This document shows positions 21,006-32,639 of a DNA stretch of 64,000 bases, piece after piece (positions within the stretch are counted from its first letter, which is position 1; each line of letters starts with the position of its first letter). A program made the position numbers and the translations under genes. The DNA lies in contig CM066740.1 of NCBI GenBank assembly GCA_033961575.1, positions 89,945,117-90,009,116 on the forward strand, written 5' to 3'. The DNA is from Aselliscus stoliczkanus (lineage: Eukaryota; Chordata; Mammalia; Chiroptera; Hipposideridae). Under the pieces are notes generated by a model. The model was not told the origin of the DNA, searched no databases, and saw only the letters and a program-made list of their open reading frames with translations.

Positions 21006-22695
21006 CGTGAAGAGAGACACGTCAAAGGTTCAAGAATTTGTAGGTCCTTTCATCAGCATGTTCACGTGCTCATGTCACGTCCATCTTTTAAAAGAAATGC
21101 CCTCTGGGTCCTCCTTCACTGCAGCCCTGACTCACATCTCCTCTTCACACCAAACTTCTTGATAAAGCTGTCCACATTCTCTGCCCTTCCTTTGTTATCT
21201 CACACTCACTCAGTGACCCTCTGCAAGCTGGCTTCTACCCTTAGTTTACAGAAAGAGGTCATCGGTTTCTGGAGTAGGATACATTTAGCCTGTTACATAT
21301 TTGGGTGACATCTTTCACACGGCAGGCCCAAGTGACGGGAAAGATAACCACCACGCATCCTGCTGCCCAGCAGAGGAGCTATGCTAGGTTACCCACGATC
21401 ACCTCCAGTGGACATCCAACGCCATGTGACACCGTTATCTTAACCCCAGCCCCTCCCAGGTAAAGGCAGGGTTGCTCCTCTAGGGTGGAAAAGTCCAAGA
21501 TGAATCTTCAAGTGGCCACTGTCATGATGGCAGGTTTATCCACGAGAAGGGTTGGCTCGATCAACCAAGACAGCAAAATAACTCACTAGTGGAAATGTAC
21601 ATTTTGGGGGCCCAATGTTTTTAGCCCTGTGATGGCGGCATTGCCGAGTACATGGCACCGGGGCCTGTGCCTCTTTAGAAGCAGATCCTGTTTGTTAAGT
21701 TGTGACCCAGGAGTGACGAGGTGGAAGGTGCACCTCAATGCTTCAGCTCCAGGGTCCTGAGTGCAAGATTTACCTCCTGCCGGGAGGCTCCGGAGGGCAG
21801 GAATGATCTCAGCTGTCACTGAGTACCCAGTGCCTAGTATAGGGCCCGACAAACGACAGGATCTAAGGAAGCAACTATGGAATGAATGAGTCCCTGGGAG
21901 GTGACAGAGGCTGGGCATTTGTCAGGTTAAGAAAAGGTTCGAGGCAAAAAAGAATCCTACATCCTTGATTTGGAGCTCAGTTATCCTGGGGAACAGAATA
22001 AACAAGAATCCTGAAGAACCAACAGGCCCAGCTCTCAGCCAAGGACGTCCCTCTGATGTGGGCGCTGCCTTTTTTCTGCTCATGGAGTCAGGATTCCAAC
22101 AGGGCAGGAACACAGGAAGCATGCCAATTATAATACCCTTTGTTTGACAGCCAGGAGACTAGATCGTCTCTGCCTGTCTCTTCAACACACAAGCAACACT
22201 TGTCTACGCTTGGCTCTCATGATAACCAAGCCCATTATGAGTCAGTTCTCCCTGTAGCTCGTACTCCTGGACCCAGTGTGAATTTTTTCCCCAAACTATT
22301 TTTAAAATATCAAATCTGTTGTAACAGACGATGGGACTGTTAGTTTGCCATTTCTGGGCAGATAGTTTGAACATGAAGACCTTATTAGGTTGTAACTTGA
22401 TATTTAAAACGGTGAGACAGGAAATATAAAAACAAAGTACTGCATATAAAATCTTTAAGTGCTGCTTAATGTCAAATGATCTGCAATATTTTTAGATTTT
22501 TAAAGTGCTTTCCTATCTTTTTAAAAAAAGATAATTATTCCAAATAACAGTCTTGAAAGACTGGTTAATGATTTCCTTCCAAATATTCCTATTAGGAAAG
22601 CTAGGGATCTTGGAGATGGGTTCAGTGGCAAGATGGTCAGAATTTTTAAAAAAACTGAAGTTCACGAATTAATTATGTTAGCTCCCCACATACAT
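21006..22695. other. PRKAG2: Intronic sequence with a short L2/MIR end
   Basis: 21785-21890 has GGCAGGAATGATCTC ... CCAGTGCCTAGTATAGGGCC ... GGAATGAATGAG, an L2-type 3' end. Otherwise unrecognised. Confidence 0.5.
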
Positions 22696-23375
22696 GATGA
22701 AAGAAGTATTAGTTATCTTTTGATACATTACAAATCACCACAAAACTTAGTGGCTTCAGATAATAATAATTTGTAATCTGCCATGGACTGAACTGTGTCT
22801 CCTTCCCTCACTTCCCCCAATTCCTATGTGGAAGTCCTAACCCCCAATGTGACTGAATTTGGAGACAGAACCTTCAAAGAAGTTACTTAGATTAAGTGAG
22901 GCCACAAGGGTGGGGCGCTAAGCCAACAGGACTGGTTACCTCCGAAGAAGAGGAAAAGCCTGGAGGAAAGGCCAGGTGAGGACACAGCGAGAAGGCGACT
23001 GCCTGTAGCCAAGGAGAAAGGCCTCAGGACAAGCCAAATGCACCCACACCTTGGTTTTGAACTTCCAGCATCCAGAACAGTGCAACATAAATTTCTGTTG
23101 CTTAAGCCTCCCAACTTGTGGCATTTTATCATGGCAGTCCTAGCAGACTAATATGTTATGTCTTATGGTTTCTGTGGGTCAGGAATTCATGAGCGCTGCA
23201 TGGGTGGTCCTGGTGGGAGATCTCCAACCAGGTGTCTCAGTCAGGGGTTGGCTGGGGCTGCCGTCTCATCTGAAGGCTTGATTGGGGCTGGGCGATCCAC
23301 TTCAAAGGTGGCTTACTCTCACAACTGGGGAGTTGGTGATGGCTATTGGTGGGGACCTTAGTTCCTCTTCCCTTG
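22696..23375 (-). repeat. Old LTR/MER-type element split by a MaLR LTR
   Basis: The left part (22696-22775, ATTACAAATCACCACAAAAC, TTAGTGGCTTCAGATAATAA) and right part (23155-23375, GTTTCTGTGGGTCAGGAATT, AGTCAGGGGTTGGCTGGGGC) are adjacent in an ancient mammalian repeat that I know by sight but cannot name exactly. The interval between them is a separate insertion. Confidence 0.6.
22776..23154 (+). mobile_element. MaLR-type solo LTR
   Basis: Opens with ATGGACTGAACTGTGTCTCC, continues GAAGTCCTAACCCCCAATGT and GAAGAAGAGGAAAAGCCTGG, and closes AAATTTCTGTTGCTTAAGCC ... GGCAGTCCTAGCAGACTAATA. This order is typical of ERVL-MaLR (MLT1/MST-like) LTRs. There is no internal retroviral sequence. Confidence 0.8.
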
Positions 23376-24239
23376 GCCATAATGAAACCTGTTTCCCGAA
23401 CCCTTTGCTTCAGTGTAATTACATATTAAATGTATCGTAAGAAAAAATATGGTAGTTCTGATTTCCGCCTGTCAGAATTTTGATATCATAAACTGAACAA
23501 ATAGAGAACAAGTCTACATGTTAGAGGTTGGGACGTGCTACTCAGATCGCCTTTCAGGAATGAAGGGTAGGAATCTGCAGCTATGACCCTCAACCATCAG
23601 CCAGGGTTGCTCTTGGCTGAAGAAGGTTGCCTTGCCCAAGGTCAACCCACCTCCAGGACAGTGGTCATCTAATGACTGGTGGGTGCAAGAGTCCAAAAGC
23701 TTGGCTCCTTTGCCCCAACTTGGGACAACTCTGAGGAGCTTCCCCAGCTCGGTGCTCCCTGTGGGACCACTGAGGACTTCGTTGAGACAGCACTGCGTCG
23801 TAGCCTCTTCCTCTGCCCATCCCACTGCCTTCCTCTCTCCCCCAGGTGTGGATCCTAACGGCACATCCTCATAAACATTGTGCACACTAACTAACTATCT
23901 AAGAGCCTGTTTCTCAGGGAACACAGACTCCCACAGTCTACTGGAAGATACCCTCAGGGAAGGTAGCCATCTAAATTAGACTCCGTAAATACAGATAGAT
24001 GAACCTCTGGACTCTAGTCTGTTGTGTGTTCAAGTGCAGAGCCAGCTGTTGAAATCAAGTGATAAGACGTGTGGTAGGTTTCAAAACTGGCCCCCACTCT
24101 CCACCTCTCCCCGTCCCCATGCCCTCTGCAATGTGACTTTGTTACTTCTGCTTCTTCCTGTTGGCAAAAACAAGACATAAGCCCAACCCAGATTCAAGGG
24201 GACAAGAAACAGAGTCTCCTTCAAATGGGAGGAGGTAGA
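23376..24239. other. PRKAG2: Intronic sequence, unrecognised
   Basis: Unique or heavily decayed sequence. 23540-23950 may be an ancient LTR, judged only from its general character. Confidence 0.35.
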
Positions 24240-25045
24240 GTGAGCCAGTTCTGAGCCAAGGCCTCTAGAGGCCTTGTATATACACACTGCCATGTCTCTT
24301 AACTACATCCCTGTCACAGAACTGATCCAGGCTGGCATGCCGGAGGAAGACAGACCACATGGAGCAGAGACCAGCCATTCCGGCCAGGGCCACCCTGGTC
24401 CAGCCATTCCCCAAGTGCCCTGGTAAGTGACCACAGATGTGTGAGTAAGGACAGCCAAGACCAGAAGAATGCCCAAACCACACTGATAATCCAAAAAATT
24501 GTGAGCTAAATAAATAGGTGTTTTGGGGTTTTTAAAAAAGCTTTCATTGAGGAATTGGGGGAAGGGAACAGTGTTGGGGAATCGGGGAAGGGGAACAGAC
24601 AAGTTGCTGTCCTTTTGTTCTTCAGTCTAGTTGTGAAGGACGTTGCTTCACTGGCCCATGTTGGTATCGTCATTGCGCTCTTCCCGGATGAGGCAGATTG
24701 GTCGCTGGCCTCTGGATGTCGCTCATCGCGGCTATTGGCAGCTCACGCTTGGCTGCCAGCCACTCACGCTGGCTGCGGGCCACTCACTGTAGTCTATGGC
24801 AGCCCACTGCAGCAGGGCTGCAGCCCACACCATCGCTGGGGCTCGCACAGCCCAGCTCCAGGTGGAGCTGCTGTTAGCTGTAGAGGGCAGTGTCACTGGC
24901 CCTCATATGTGGGATCCGAACCAGGGCTGCTGGCATCCCAAAACCAGCTCTTAACCATTGCGCCACTCAGCCGGCCCTAAACAGATGTTGTTTTAAGTTT
25001 TTGGGAGGGTCATTATGCAGCAATAGAAAAGTGGGTACAGTCCCC
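24240..25045 (+). repeat. Old LTR-like repeat interrupted by a SINE
   Basis: 24240-24526 (GCCTCTAGAGGCCTTGTATA, CAGATGTGTGAGTAAGGACA) continues at 24978-25045 with TTGTTTTAAGTTTTTGGGAG and CAGCAATAGAAAAGTGGGTAC, the usual end of an old mammalian LTR type. The split point is the SINE insertion. Confidence 0.55.
24527..24977 (-). mobile_element. Long T+ SINE
   Basis: The reverse complement starts GGGCCGGCTGAGTGGCGCAA and runs through the body to CCCCAATTCCTCAATGAAAG. Flanks AAATAGGTGTT / AAACAGATGTT suggest a mutated target duplication. A 141-codon frame on the plus strand is a SINE by-product. Confidence 0.9.
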
Positions 25046-26439
25046 AATCCCATTGGATATAGGAAGCAACTAGGCAGACGAAGGGGAGATGGAGATTCCG
25101 GGCTGCAGCCGATGCTCAGGTCTCCCTGTCACCGGCTGTGGGGTGCCAAGCTGCTATAGGGGCTATTACACAATGGCTCAAACCTTCACATTTCTTACAG
25201 GGTTGCGCTTGGGTGACAGGTGCCAACCCAGCTGGAGGTGCCTTTCTCGTACCCTGGGACATCCCATAACTAACTGGGATGAGGGTACAAAAGCCCAGCT
25301 TCCTTGCCTCTAGGTGGGGCAGATCCTGCTGCAGGGGCCACCCCGGAGCTCCCCCTCATCAGGCTGAGGCTAGATCTCATCCGACCCCACATTCTTGCTT
25401 TGCTTCTTCCCTTCCCTTGCACCTTACAGGTTTCTCCCAAGAGCATTCCGTAACAAATAAACAAACATGTACCCGAAACCCCAACTCAGGCTCTGCTTCT
25501 AGGGACCCTCCCCCAAGACACAGGCCAAGAGTGGAATTCCTAGAGGAAATAAGAGGGGAGGGCGTGGGCGTGGCTCCTATAGAAAGGAAACTGCAAAGGC
25601 GCTGATCATCCTAACACCTCTGCATCAAGGTTTCAACCCAATGGAAGGTGGTTCTTCCATTGGTCCAAGAAAAACACCTCTATCGCATGCAGCCACTTCC
25701 TAAAGAAAGTCACCCATTTCTTTTGCAAGACCAGACCTAACGCTTAGGTTTCCCCTTTTATGTTTAACTGCTCCCCTCCTACTAACTCCTTCTCCAGAGC
25801 GTTCAGGTCCATTCCCACTTAAGGGGAGAAACCATCACCTCCATTCTTCCAGTCACAGCTTGGTCTCCGCCCCTCAGTGGCAGGATTCTTGAAAGAGGTG
25901 TATCTCCACTAGCGACCTCTTACTCACTCAGCACACATTACGGGCTGTCTGCTCTTGGTCCTGCCACTGAAAATATTCCTGCCAAGGTGGAGTCAGTGTC
26001 AGTGACCTCAGTCCCTACGTGCCACGTGCCACGGCCGGTCTGCTCCGTTTGACATGCCAATCACTCCCCCCGCAATGCATGAAATACAGTTAAATGCGTT
26101 CCTTTCGCTTCTGTGTTTGCCTGGTTTTCTGCCCACATTCCTGGCAATTCAGAGTCCTTTTCCTTTGTTGGTCCCTCAAATATCCACATTTTTCTGGCTT
26201 TCTCCTCCTCACCTGCCACATATCTCTCTGGATTTTATTTACGATCACGGCATAAACTATCATTTTTATTCTGAGGATGTTCACATGTTAATTTCTAGCT
26301 CCAGACTCACATATCCAATTGCTCTTCCGGAGCCTCCTCTTGAATGTCCCATGGGCTCCTTATTGTACCCCTCCTCCCCCCACACGCAGATGGCCTCACA
26401 TCCACACAGGCGCACACGCACAGCCCACTCCTCTTCCTC
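25046..26439. other. PRKAG2: Intronic sequence, unrecognised
   Basis: No exon or named repeat. The pyrimidine-rich stretch 26090-26439 gives chance open frames. Confidence 0.45.
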
Positions 26440-27100
26440 CTCGGTGCCCCATCTCAGCAAAGGTGACCACCATCCATCCAGCCTCCCCAGATGAGACCTT
26501 TGGAACCCTCTTCGGTTCTTCTCTCTTTCCCCCTCCACTAATCAATCAGTACATTCCACATTCCTTTCAATGCGACCTCTTACACAATCTTTACATTTTA
26601 ACACTAGTCCACCCCTTTCCACGCTCTGCAGCCACCAGACCTGGATCATTTCATGCTGCATCTCATCTGAGATCCTGTGCTATCCAATCTAATTTCCACG
26701 GCCAGCCAGACAGATCATTCTAAAATGCAAAGCTGAAAAAAAATGCTGCAAAAAAACTTCCCCATCCTTTCTCTGGGGTTGGCTCTTCCACTCACTAAGA
26801 TTGGACTGGGTGTTTTCTCGCATAATGAATACACAGACTCTATCCAACTCTATTGCTCACCTACCTGTCTTTACCCCCCGCCCCCAAAGCTCCTTCGTTT
26901 ATCCAATTAGTTATTAGCTATTTATCAAAAACTCTTCCATGGGTAATGTGTTGTTAATCAAGTAGTGAATAGAACAAACACTGTTCCTGCTTCATGAGGG
27001 TGACTCACATTTGTCACCCCATCACCCTTTCCTAGCCCAGTTTATAGCACAACACAGTTGCTTAATAAGTATCTACCGAATAAATAAATGATAAAATGAG
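26440..27100 (+). repeat. L2 LINE fragment(s)
   Basis: CCCTCTTCGGTTCTTCTC, ATCAATCAGTACATTCCACA, GACAGATCATTCTAAAATGC and the end TAGCACAACACAGTTGCTTA follow L2 order. The middle is rearranged, with a poor match at 26740-26950. Confidence 0.7.
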
Positions 27101-27689
27101 AGCTGTCTACTGAAGGCTAATTAATTACCCTCATCCCCTTTCCAATTTTAGAATATAATTCATAGGAACAAATTTTATAAAAGTGACCATCGTGGTCAAT
27201 GTTTACAGAAAGTGTCTTATTATTCCAAAAAAGCAGAGATAAATTATATCTAAATATTTTCAGGCTGGCAGAAGTCCTTAAGCAACTCACATTCCTCCAT
27301 GAAGATTATATGGCTGGTAGCCAAATTAATGAGGTTGGCCAAGCTCCTAAGGAACTTAGCACATAAGTTAAAGACATTCAACAAAATCCAATGATAAAGA
27401 AACGCAGTTTATGTAATATTTGAAACTACCACCAGCCCTGCTACCAAGGGCTGCTAGAAGAACAGGCATGGGCCAGGCAGACCACGGCAGCAGAGGCTGT
27501 GAGTGGCACAGCACCGTGGGAAAGGCAACCCCTGGAAACTTTAGTTGACAAAATTTACAAATGGAATTAAGGCCCTGTTTAACATCTGGTCGCAGGTGGC
27601 AACATCGTAATGTAAGTGGCGAGCCTTGGTAATCACCCTGATTCTTAGAAGTTCAAACGATAGAAACATGGTAGTCTTGACTAGGTCAG
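27101..27689. other. PRKAG2: Intronic sequence, unrecognised
   Basis: Unique intron. No exon seen. Confidence 0.45.
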
Positions 27690-28085
27690 TTTTTTAAAAT
27701 TGTGGCAACATATACATAACATATGAGTTATCATTCTCACCATTTTGAAGAGGACAATTCAGTGGTATGAAGTGCGTTGGTTTTGCTGAGCAACCATCCC
27801 CACTGTCCATCTCCAGAACTTTTTAATCTTGGGAAACTGAAACTGTCCCCATTAAACAACGATTTCCGATTCCCTCCCACCCAGCCCCAGGCGCCCACCG
27901 TTCTACTTTCTGTCTCTGTGAATCTGATGGCTCTAGGGACCTCATGTAAGTGGAATTGTCTGGTCTTTTCCTTTTGTGACTGGCTTATGTTCTCAGAGTT
28001 CATCCGTGTTGTTGCCTGTGTCCATATTTCCTTCCCTTTTAAGGCTGGATAATAGTCCGTTGTATGGAATGGCCACACCGTGTTT
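27690..28085 (-). repeat. L1M-type 3' UTR fragment (antisense)
   Basis: CATTTTGAAGAGGACAATTC, CATCTCCAGAACTTTTTAAT, CACCGTTCTACTTTCTGTCT, TTTTGTGACTGGCTTATG and TTTTAAGGCTGGATAATAGT are clear landmarks of the old L1 antisense 3' region. Confidence 0.92.
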
Positions 28086-28999
28086 ACCCACTCATGACAT
28101 GTGGATCACTGTTGAAATCTCACGGTACTGTCATACCCACTGTCGTACCCGCTGTCAGGGACATGTGGCCCGTGTCCATTGCCGAGTATAGCTACGGCCG
28201 AGGACACGCCTCTCAGGTCCCAGGACCACCTTTGAAAGCCTGGGAGGACCCATGCTGGTTGGCCTCATCGTTGCGTGAAGTATAAACAGCTAAGAACGTC
28301 CCTTTCTAGTCTGAATCATGGGGCAAGGATGACTGTGGACCCAGCACACCCTTTGGATTCTCTTCTATTTAATCTGGGAAGGGCTCCAGGCTTGTCCCAC
28401 GCACAACACTTCTGCCAGCAGGGAGAAACCCTGCGTCTGTGTCTGTCACCATCCTGTCAAGTGACCTAAAGCCAAAATAACTGCTTTCTCTTCCAGTCAG
28501 TGTCTCTTCGTAAATGGGCTCTTTATTCTATGGATTGTCATATCTCCCATATCGTCTAAGTCTCTCTGCTGGCCATTTCCTTCTCTGCTCCCTTCCCTGG
28601 CCTTCCCCTGTTCCCTGCTCCCACAGGGTCTGTCTGTCCCAGATCTCCTAGCCCACTGGCCTCTGGGTAGGTTTGGCACAAGGCTGGAGGGCAGAACAAG
28701 AAGGAGGTGCCACAAATGGCATCTCTGGCCAGTGGCTGCATCGACCCCCTCCCTGGCACCCCAGGTCCACGTGGTTCTACCTCTCATCTGATGGGCTCTG
28801 GTACCACCACCTCTTCTCATTGTCCCTCTAGCCCTAGGGAAGTAGTGACTTCCTACTTTTGATAAGCTTTGGGTCGTCTTATCATTCTCATCTTGGATTC
28901 TTCTGCATCCCATTATCTCTATCTCCAAGAACAGGGACCACTTTCTTCTTGGGCTCATAGCTCTAGGGGGCCAAGCCCTGGGCCACTCCCTGTCTCCTT
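28086..28999. other. PRKAG2: Intronic sequence, unrecognised
   Basis: No exon or confident repeat. A 153-codon minus frame at 28497-28958 looks like chance. Confidence 0.45.
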
Positions 29000-29415
29000 G
29001 TCCACGGCTCCCACCTGCTCAGAGGCAGGCCCCAGCCTACACCACAACACCTCCTTTCTGTGCTGCATGTCACACTCATTCCCACCCCACGTCACGGCTA
29101 ATGCTCTTTTCTAGAAGGCTCTCTCTCCACCTGTCCCCTTATTTAAACCCTACCAGTTACTCAGGACTCAGCTTACTTGGTGCCGCCGCATAAATGTCAT
29201 TGTCCTCGGCAGAAAAAGCACGATTTTCGACTATTTGTTTCACGCCTTATCCCCATCCAACCTACTTTCCGCATTTACTTAACTTTCATCTGAGTGTCAT
29301 CCTGTTCCCAGGAAGACTGTAAGTCCTAGAAGGCAGAAGCAATAGCTTGCATTTCCTCCCTCAGCACTTAAAACAATACCCTGCTAGTCTAATAAAGTAA
29401 CCATTGAATGAACAA
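29000..29415 (+). repeat. L2 LINE 3' end
   Basis: A CCAGTTACTCAGGACTCAGC stretch (CTTCAAGACTCAGCTC-like), ACTGTAAGTCCTAGAAGGCA and the terminal CTAATAAAGTAACCATTGAA match the L2 3' region. Confidence 0.75.
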
Positions 29416-29464
29416 GGACAATAGTAATAGTATGTTCTCTGCAGGCCAAACACATCTTCTTTCT

Positions 29465-29960
29465 CCCCAGAGATAACAATTGATACGGTTGGATTGTGTT
29501 CTCTGGCCTCAAAAAGCTCTGTTGAAGTCCTAACCTCTGACACCTGTGAATGGGACTTCATTTGGAAATCAAGTCTTTGCAGACGTCATCAAGTTAAGAT
29601 GAGGTCATGTTGGATTAGGCTGGGCCCTAACTCAATAGGACTGGTGTCCTTGTAAGAAGAGGAAAATCTGGACACAAACAGACTCAGAGGGAAGAGCTAT
29701 GTGGTGATAGAGGCGGAGGCCGGAGTGATTGATGCTGTCACAAACCAAGAAAAGTCTGGAGCCACCAGAAGCTGGAAGAAGCAAGGAGGGACCCTCCCCT
29801 AGAGACTTCAGAGGGAGCGGGGTCCTGCCAACACTTTGATTTCAGACTTCCAGCCTCCATAATTGTGAGACAATGGCTTCCTGTTGTTTTAAGTACCCCA
29901 CCCCCACCCCCAACCCAGTTTCTGCCACAGCAGCCCCAGGAAATGAATACAATAACTGAA
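29465..29960 (+). mobile_element. MaLR-type solo LTR
   Basis: GTTGAAGTCCTAACCTCTGA, TTTGGAAATCAAGTCTTTGC, GGACTGGTGTCCTTGTAAGA, GATTTCAGACTTCCAGCCTC and a TTGTTTTAAG ... AGCAGCCCCAGGAAATGAATAC end follow the MaLR LTR order. Confidence 0.82.
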
Positions 29961-30070
29961 TAAAACAATTACGTCCACATAGGCAGATCTTCATGATGTG
30001 GCTCTCATGTCCTTGCTGGGTACAAGCATGTTGAGCATCTACGGTACCTGACATGAGCCAGGCAGGCAAC

Positions 30071-30129
30071 GAGGGACAGGGCCCCCCCCCAGGGACAGGG
30101 CCCCCCCTTTGAGGGACAGGCTCCCCCCT
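30071..30129. repeat. Three-copy C-rich tandem repeat, ~20 bp unit
   Basis: GAGGGACAGGGCCCCCCCC-type units occur three times with small changes. Likely unstable in length. Confidence 0.8.
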
Positions 30130-30682
30130 CCCCGCCCCCCATGTGGAAACGTGCAGGGCCGCAGTGCTGCAGCCGAGCAGCTTCCCGCATCAACACTCAC
30201 TAACCCTGCTTCTTGGAAGGGTACAGACACCTGCTTCACCACCAGTGCCGTCTGCGACAGGCTCCCCATTTCAAGAACACCTCCCCATGCAAATGATGTC
30301 AAACATTAAATCTTAAAACTCTAGAATCACATTTCTATTTTTAAAAAAACTTTTTGCTTTGCCTACAACTTGTTACTTCAGCATCTCACTCAAGATGAAT
30401 ACAAACACAGCTTTTGATGGCTGATTTTTTTTTAAAAAAGCAGCTGAGAGAACAGACAACTTTTCCGGGTCATGGTCCAGATGTTACCACTGTTCACGGC
30501 ATTCCACTTGCTTACTGGGCCCTCCCCATTTCCGCCCCCCACCCTTTAGCCTGCGACTTATGATCAGATATACCAAACATGTCATCAGGAACGCACAGCC
30601 TTAGCTTCGGCTGAATACAATTAGACTCTGCCTTCCCTCCCGACGCCTGGCGGCCCGCCCACAGGACAAGGCCCAGACTTAC
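30130..30682. other. PRKAG2: Intron flank beside the PRKAG2 218-bp exon
   Basis: The first ~550 bases of the intron 3' of the exon. The donor GTAAGT is at 30682-30677. No recognised repeat. Confidence 0.6.
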
Positions 30683-30900
30683 GTTTCTGTAGAGAGCATA
30701 GTGTGTCGGTGATGCAGAAGGGGGCCTGGCTGAACTCTGGAAGGAGGACGGGCAGAACCTCTGGCCTGTGTCCGGAGGGGAAGACGAGGCATAGATTCGA
30801 TTTTCCAGTCGCTCAGGCTCGTGCTTATAGGATTCGAGAGGAAATGTGTGTTGCTTGGTCACTTGGGTGGGCGTGGACGGAGAGGACGAGAGGCCCGAGG
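30683..30900 (-). CDS. PRKAG2: PRKAG2 internal exon (probably exon 4), gamma-2-specific N-terminal extension
   Basis: This 218-bp exon encodes 72 whole codons after a split codon. The acceptor is a pyrimidine-rich tract ending in AG at 30902-30901. The donor is AAC followed by GTAAGT at 30682-30677. It enters in phase 1 (first bases CC) and leaves in phase 0. The peptide starts [12 protein letters not shown], contains [20 protein letters not shown] and [11 protein letters not shown], and ends [10 protein letters not shown]. This is the Ser/Thr/Pro-rich extension found in gamma-2 and absent from gamma-1, corresponding to about residues 157-228 of the human long form. It has no folded domain and is thought to be a regulatory, phosphorylated segment. 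The SSSPST cluster and the SP of SSSPPD, which match human positions I recall as phosphorylated (about 161, 162, 165 and 196), are intact. The last four residues, LYRN, differ from the human PSKA I remember. The exon is not used in the short isoform. Confidence 0.95.
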
Positions 30901-32639
30901 CTGAGGAGGGAACCACAGAGTGCTGTCAGAAGGCTGGCCGAGACGGAGGAAGGCAGGACAAGACGCCCCCACTTCCCAGGGCCCCAAATCTCAAGTGGGG
31001 CCCCTTCACCAAGTTATAAAGTTCTGAATCTTGCGGAAGCTTTCATCAACCTATTTCTAATCCCTTAGAATCAGCAGTGTCCAGAAATCTCCTTGTCATC
31101 CAACTTGAGTCCTGGGCAGAGTGCACGAACAGTTCAGAAGTTGCCCAGGTCAAAAGACTTCTTACACACGCACACATCAGACAGTTTTCCTCCCGTTAGT
31201 CACATACCGGGTGGTCTCCTCTGCTCCCCTACAAAGCGCGGTGCTGAGAGCACACAGAGCAGAAACCATAGTACTTGAGATAAGATGTAGGAAAGTTCCT
31301 AGAGCATTCAATAGAGACAGGGGTGAATGCTGCAGACGCCATGTGACAACATACATGAAGGACCAGATGAGACCAGCTGTGGCTGTCAAAAATCTGCAAC
31401 ACACATACCGTCCCTGTGAATTTGGTAAGGAGAGAGGAGCACAGAGCAGGGAAGGGGCAAGGCTCAAGCTTAGTTCAAATCCTCTCTCCCTCCCTGTGCC
31501 CAGGGAATACAGGGTGGGGGGTATGTCTTTCCTGGGCAGGAGTTTTGGAAGTAACCAATCAAAGGAGTGTCACGCCCCAGGGAACCCCTTATCCCATGAA
31601 GGCATCCATGCCAAGCAGGAATCCCTGCTCCCAGGCCCCAGGCTGGTCTCTGGGAGCAGCTCTGGGTGAAAGCAGGAGATAGAAAGTTCTACACTCAGGC
31701 CCCAAACCCTTCTGAAAACAGTTTCCCCTCAAAGGTCATGAGAAGCAAGGCCAGCCTTGAGGTGGGGCTGTGGTGACAGGAGTGGGGAAGGGGAAGAGTG
31801 AGGACCAAGCAGAAGGAAAGCTGGTGGCTTAGCAGCCTCCAGGGGTAGACGGGACAGGCTGGCAGCAGGACGACCAACGGGCCGCCTGGCGCAGGTCCCA
31901 GCCCTTCTCAGGCCCGGCTCCCGGGCTGTGGCACCACAGTTCCCCAGAGATGCCCACAGAAGGGCGAGGAATGAGGGCGCTGGCCGAGGCGCAGAGGGGC
32001 GTGCCAGCCTTCCCGAGGGAGGGCTTCGCTGGAGACCAGGAGAAGCAGCGCCCGCGCCGTTTTGTTTGTGGGGCCGGGCGCCTCACTGGCCTCAGGCCCC
32101 CGTCTGGTGGCACGTCCCCCGCTGGTCCTTCCAGGAAGCAAGTCCTCAGCACACACACTGCCCGGCGCCTCAGTGTGGCCCGGAACGGGCTAATTCCCAG
32201 CGTCACAGTGGAGCAGGACATTTTAGGGTCTGTGCTCCCAACTGTCCCTCTGGCCACTGGGCACAGAGGCCCGTCCTATGTCCTTTCTTGGGGGCCTGCC
32301 CTGCTTTCGGGGGTGAGTGCTGGAGCCCCGACAGAACAGAGCAGGTGGGTGAGGGCTGAAAAGCTTGCCCACCAGCCACATCCTAACACCAGCAGAGCCC
32401 CTCTGGGGGCCCCGCTTCTTCACGTGAAGGGAAGGCCTGGCCCCACTGACATCAGCACGCCTCAGTTGGCCACGAAAAGCACCCATGTGTCCTCACACAG
32501 GGGGCCGTCTACAGCAGCCCCTCTCCTGGCCTGTGACTTGACTCCCAGCCCCAGCCCAGACTTTCTGCCTTGAACCACGCCCACGCAGGACTTTGCAGAG
32601 GCCCAGAGGACGCCAGGACCTCTGCAGGGGCATCCTGGC
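30901..32639. other. PRKAG2: Intron flank upstream of the 218-bp exon, GC-rich at 31930-32330
   Basis: The stretch contains the acceptor tract at 30901-30920. 31930-32330 is locally GC- and CpG-enriched with overlapping open frames on both strands (up to 207 codons), none of which resembles a protein I know. It might be a minor promoter or regulatory island. Confidence 0.45.

Noticed and set aside
28497..28958. 153-codon minus-strand frame
   Set aside because: No domain or homologue recognised and no good splice sites; it lies in intron beside an L2.
31928..32573. Overlapping plus-strand frames of 143 and 207 codons
   Set aside because: GC-rich composition, frames open on both strands, no recognisable domain and no splice structure.
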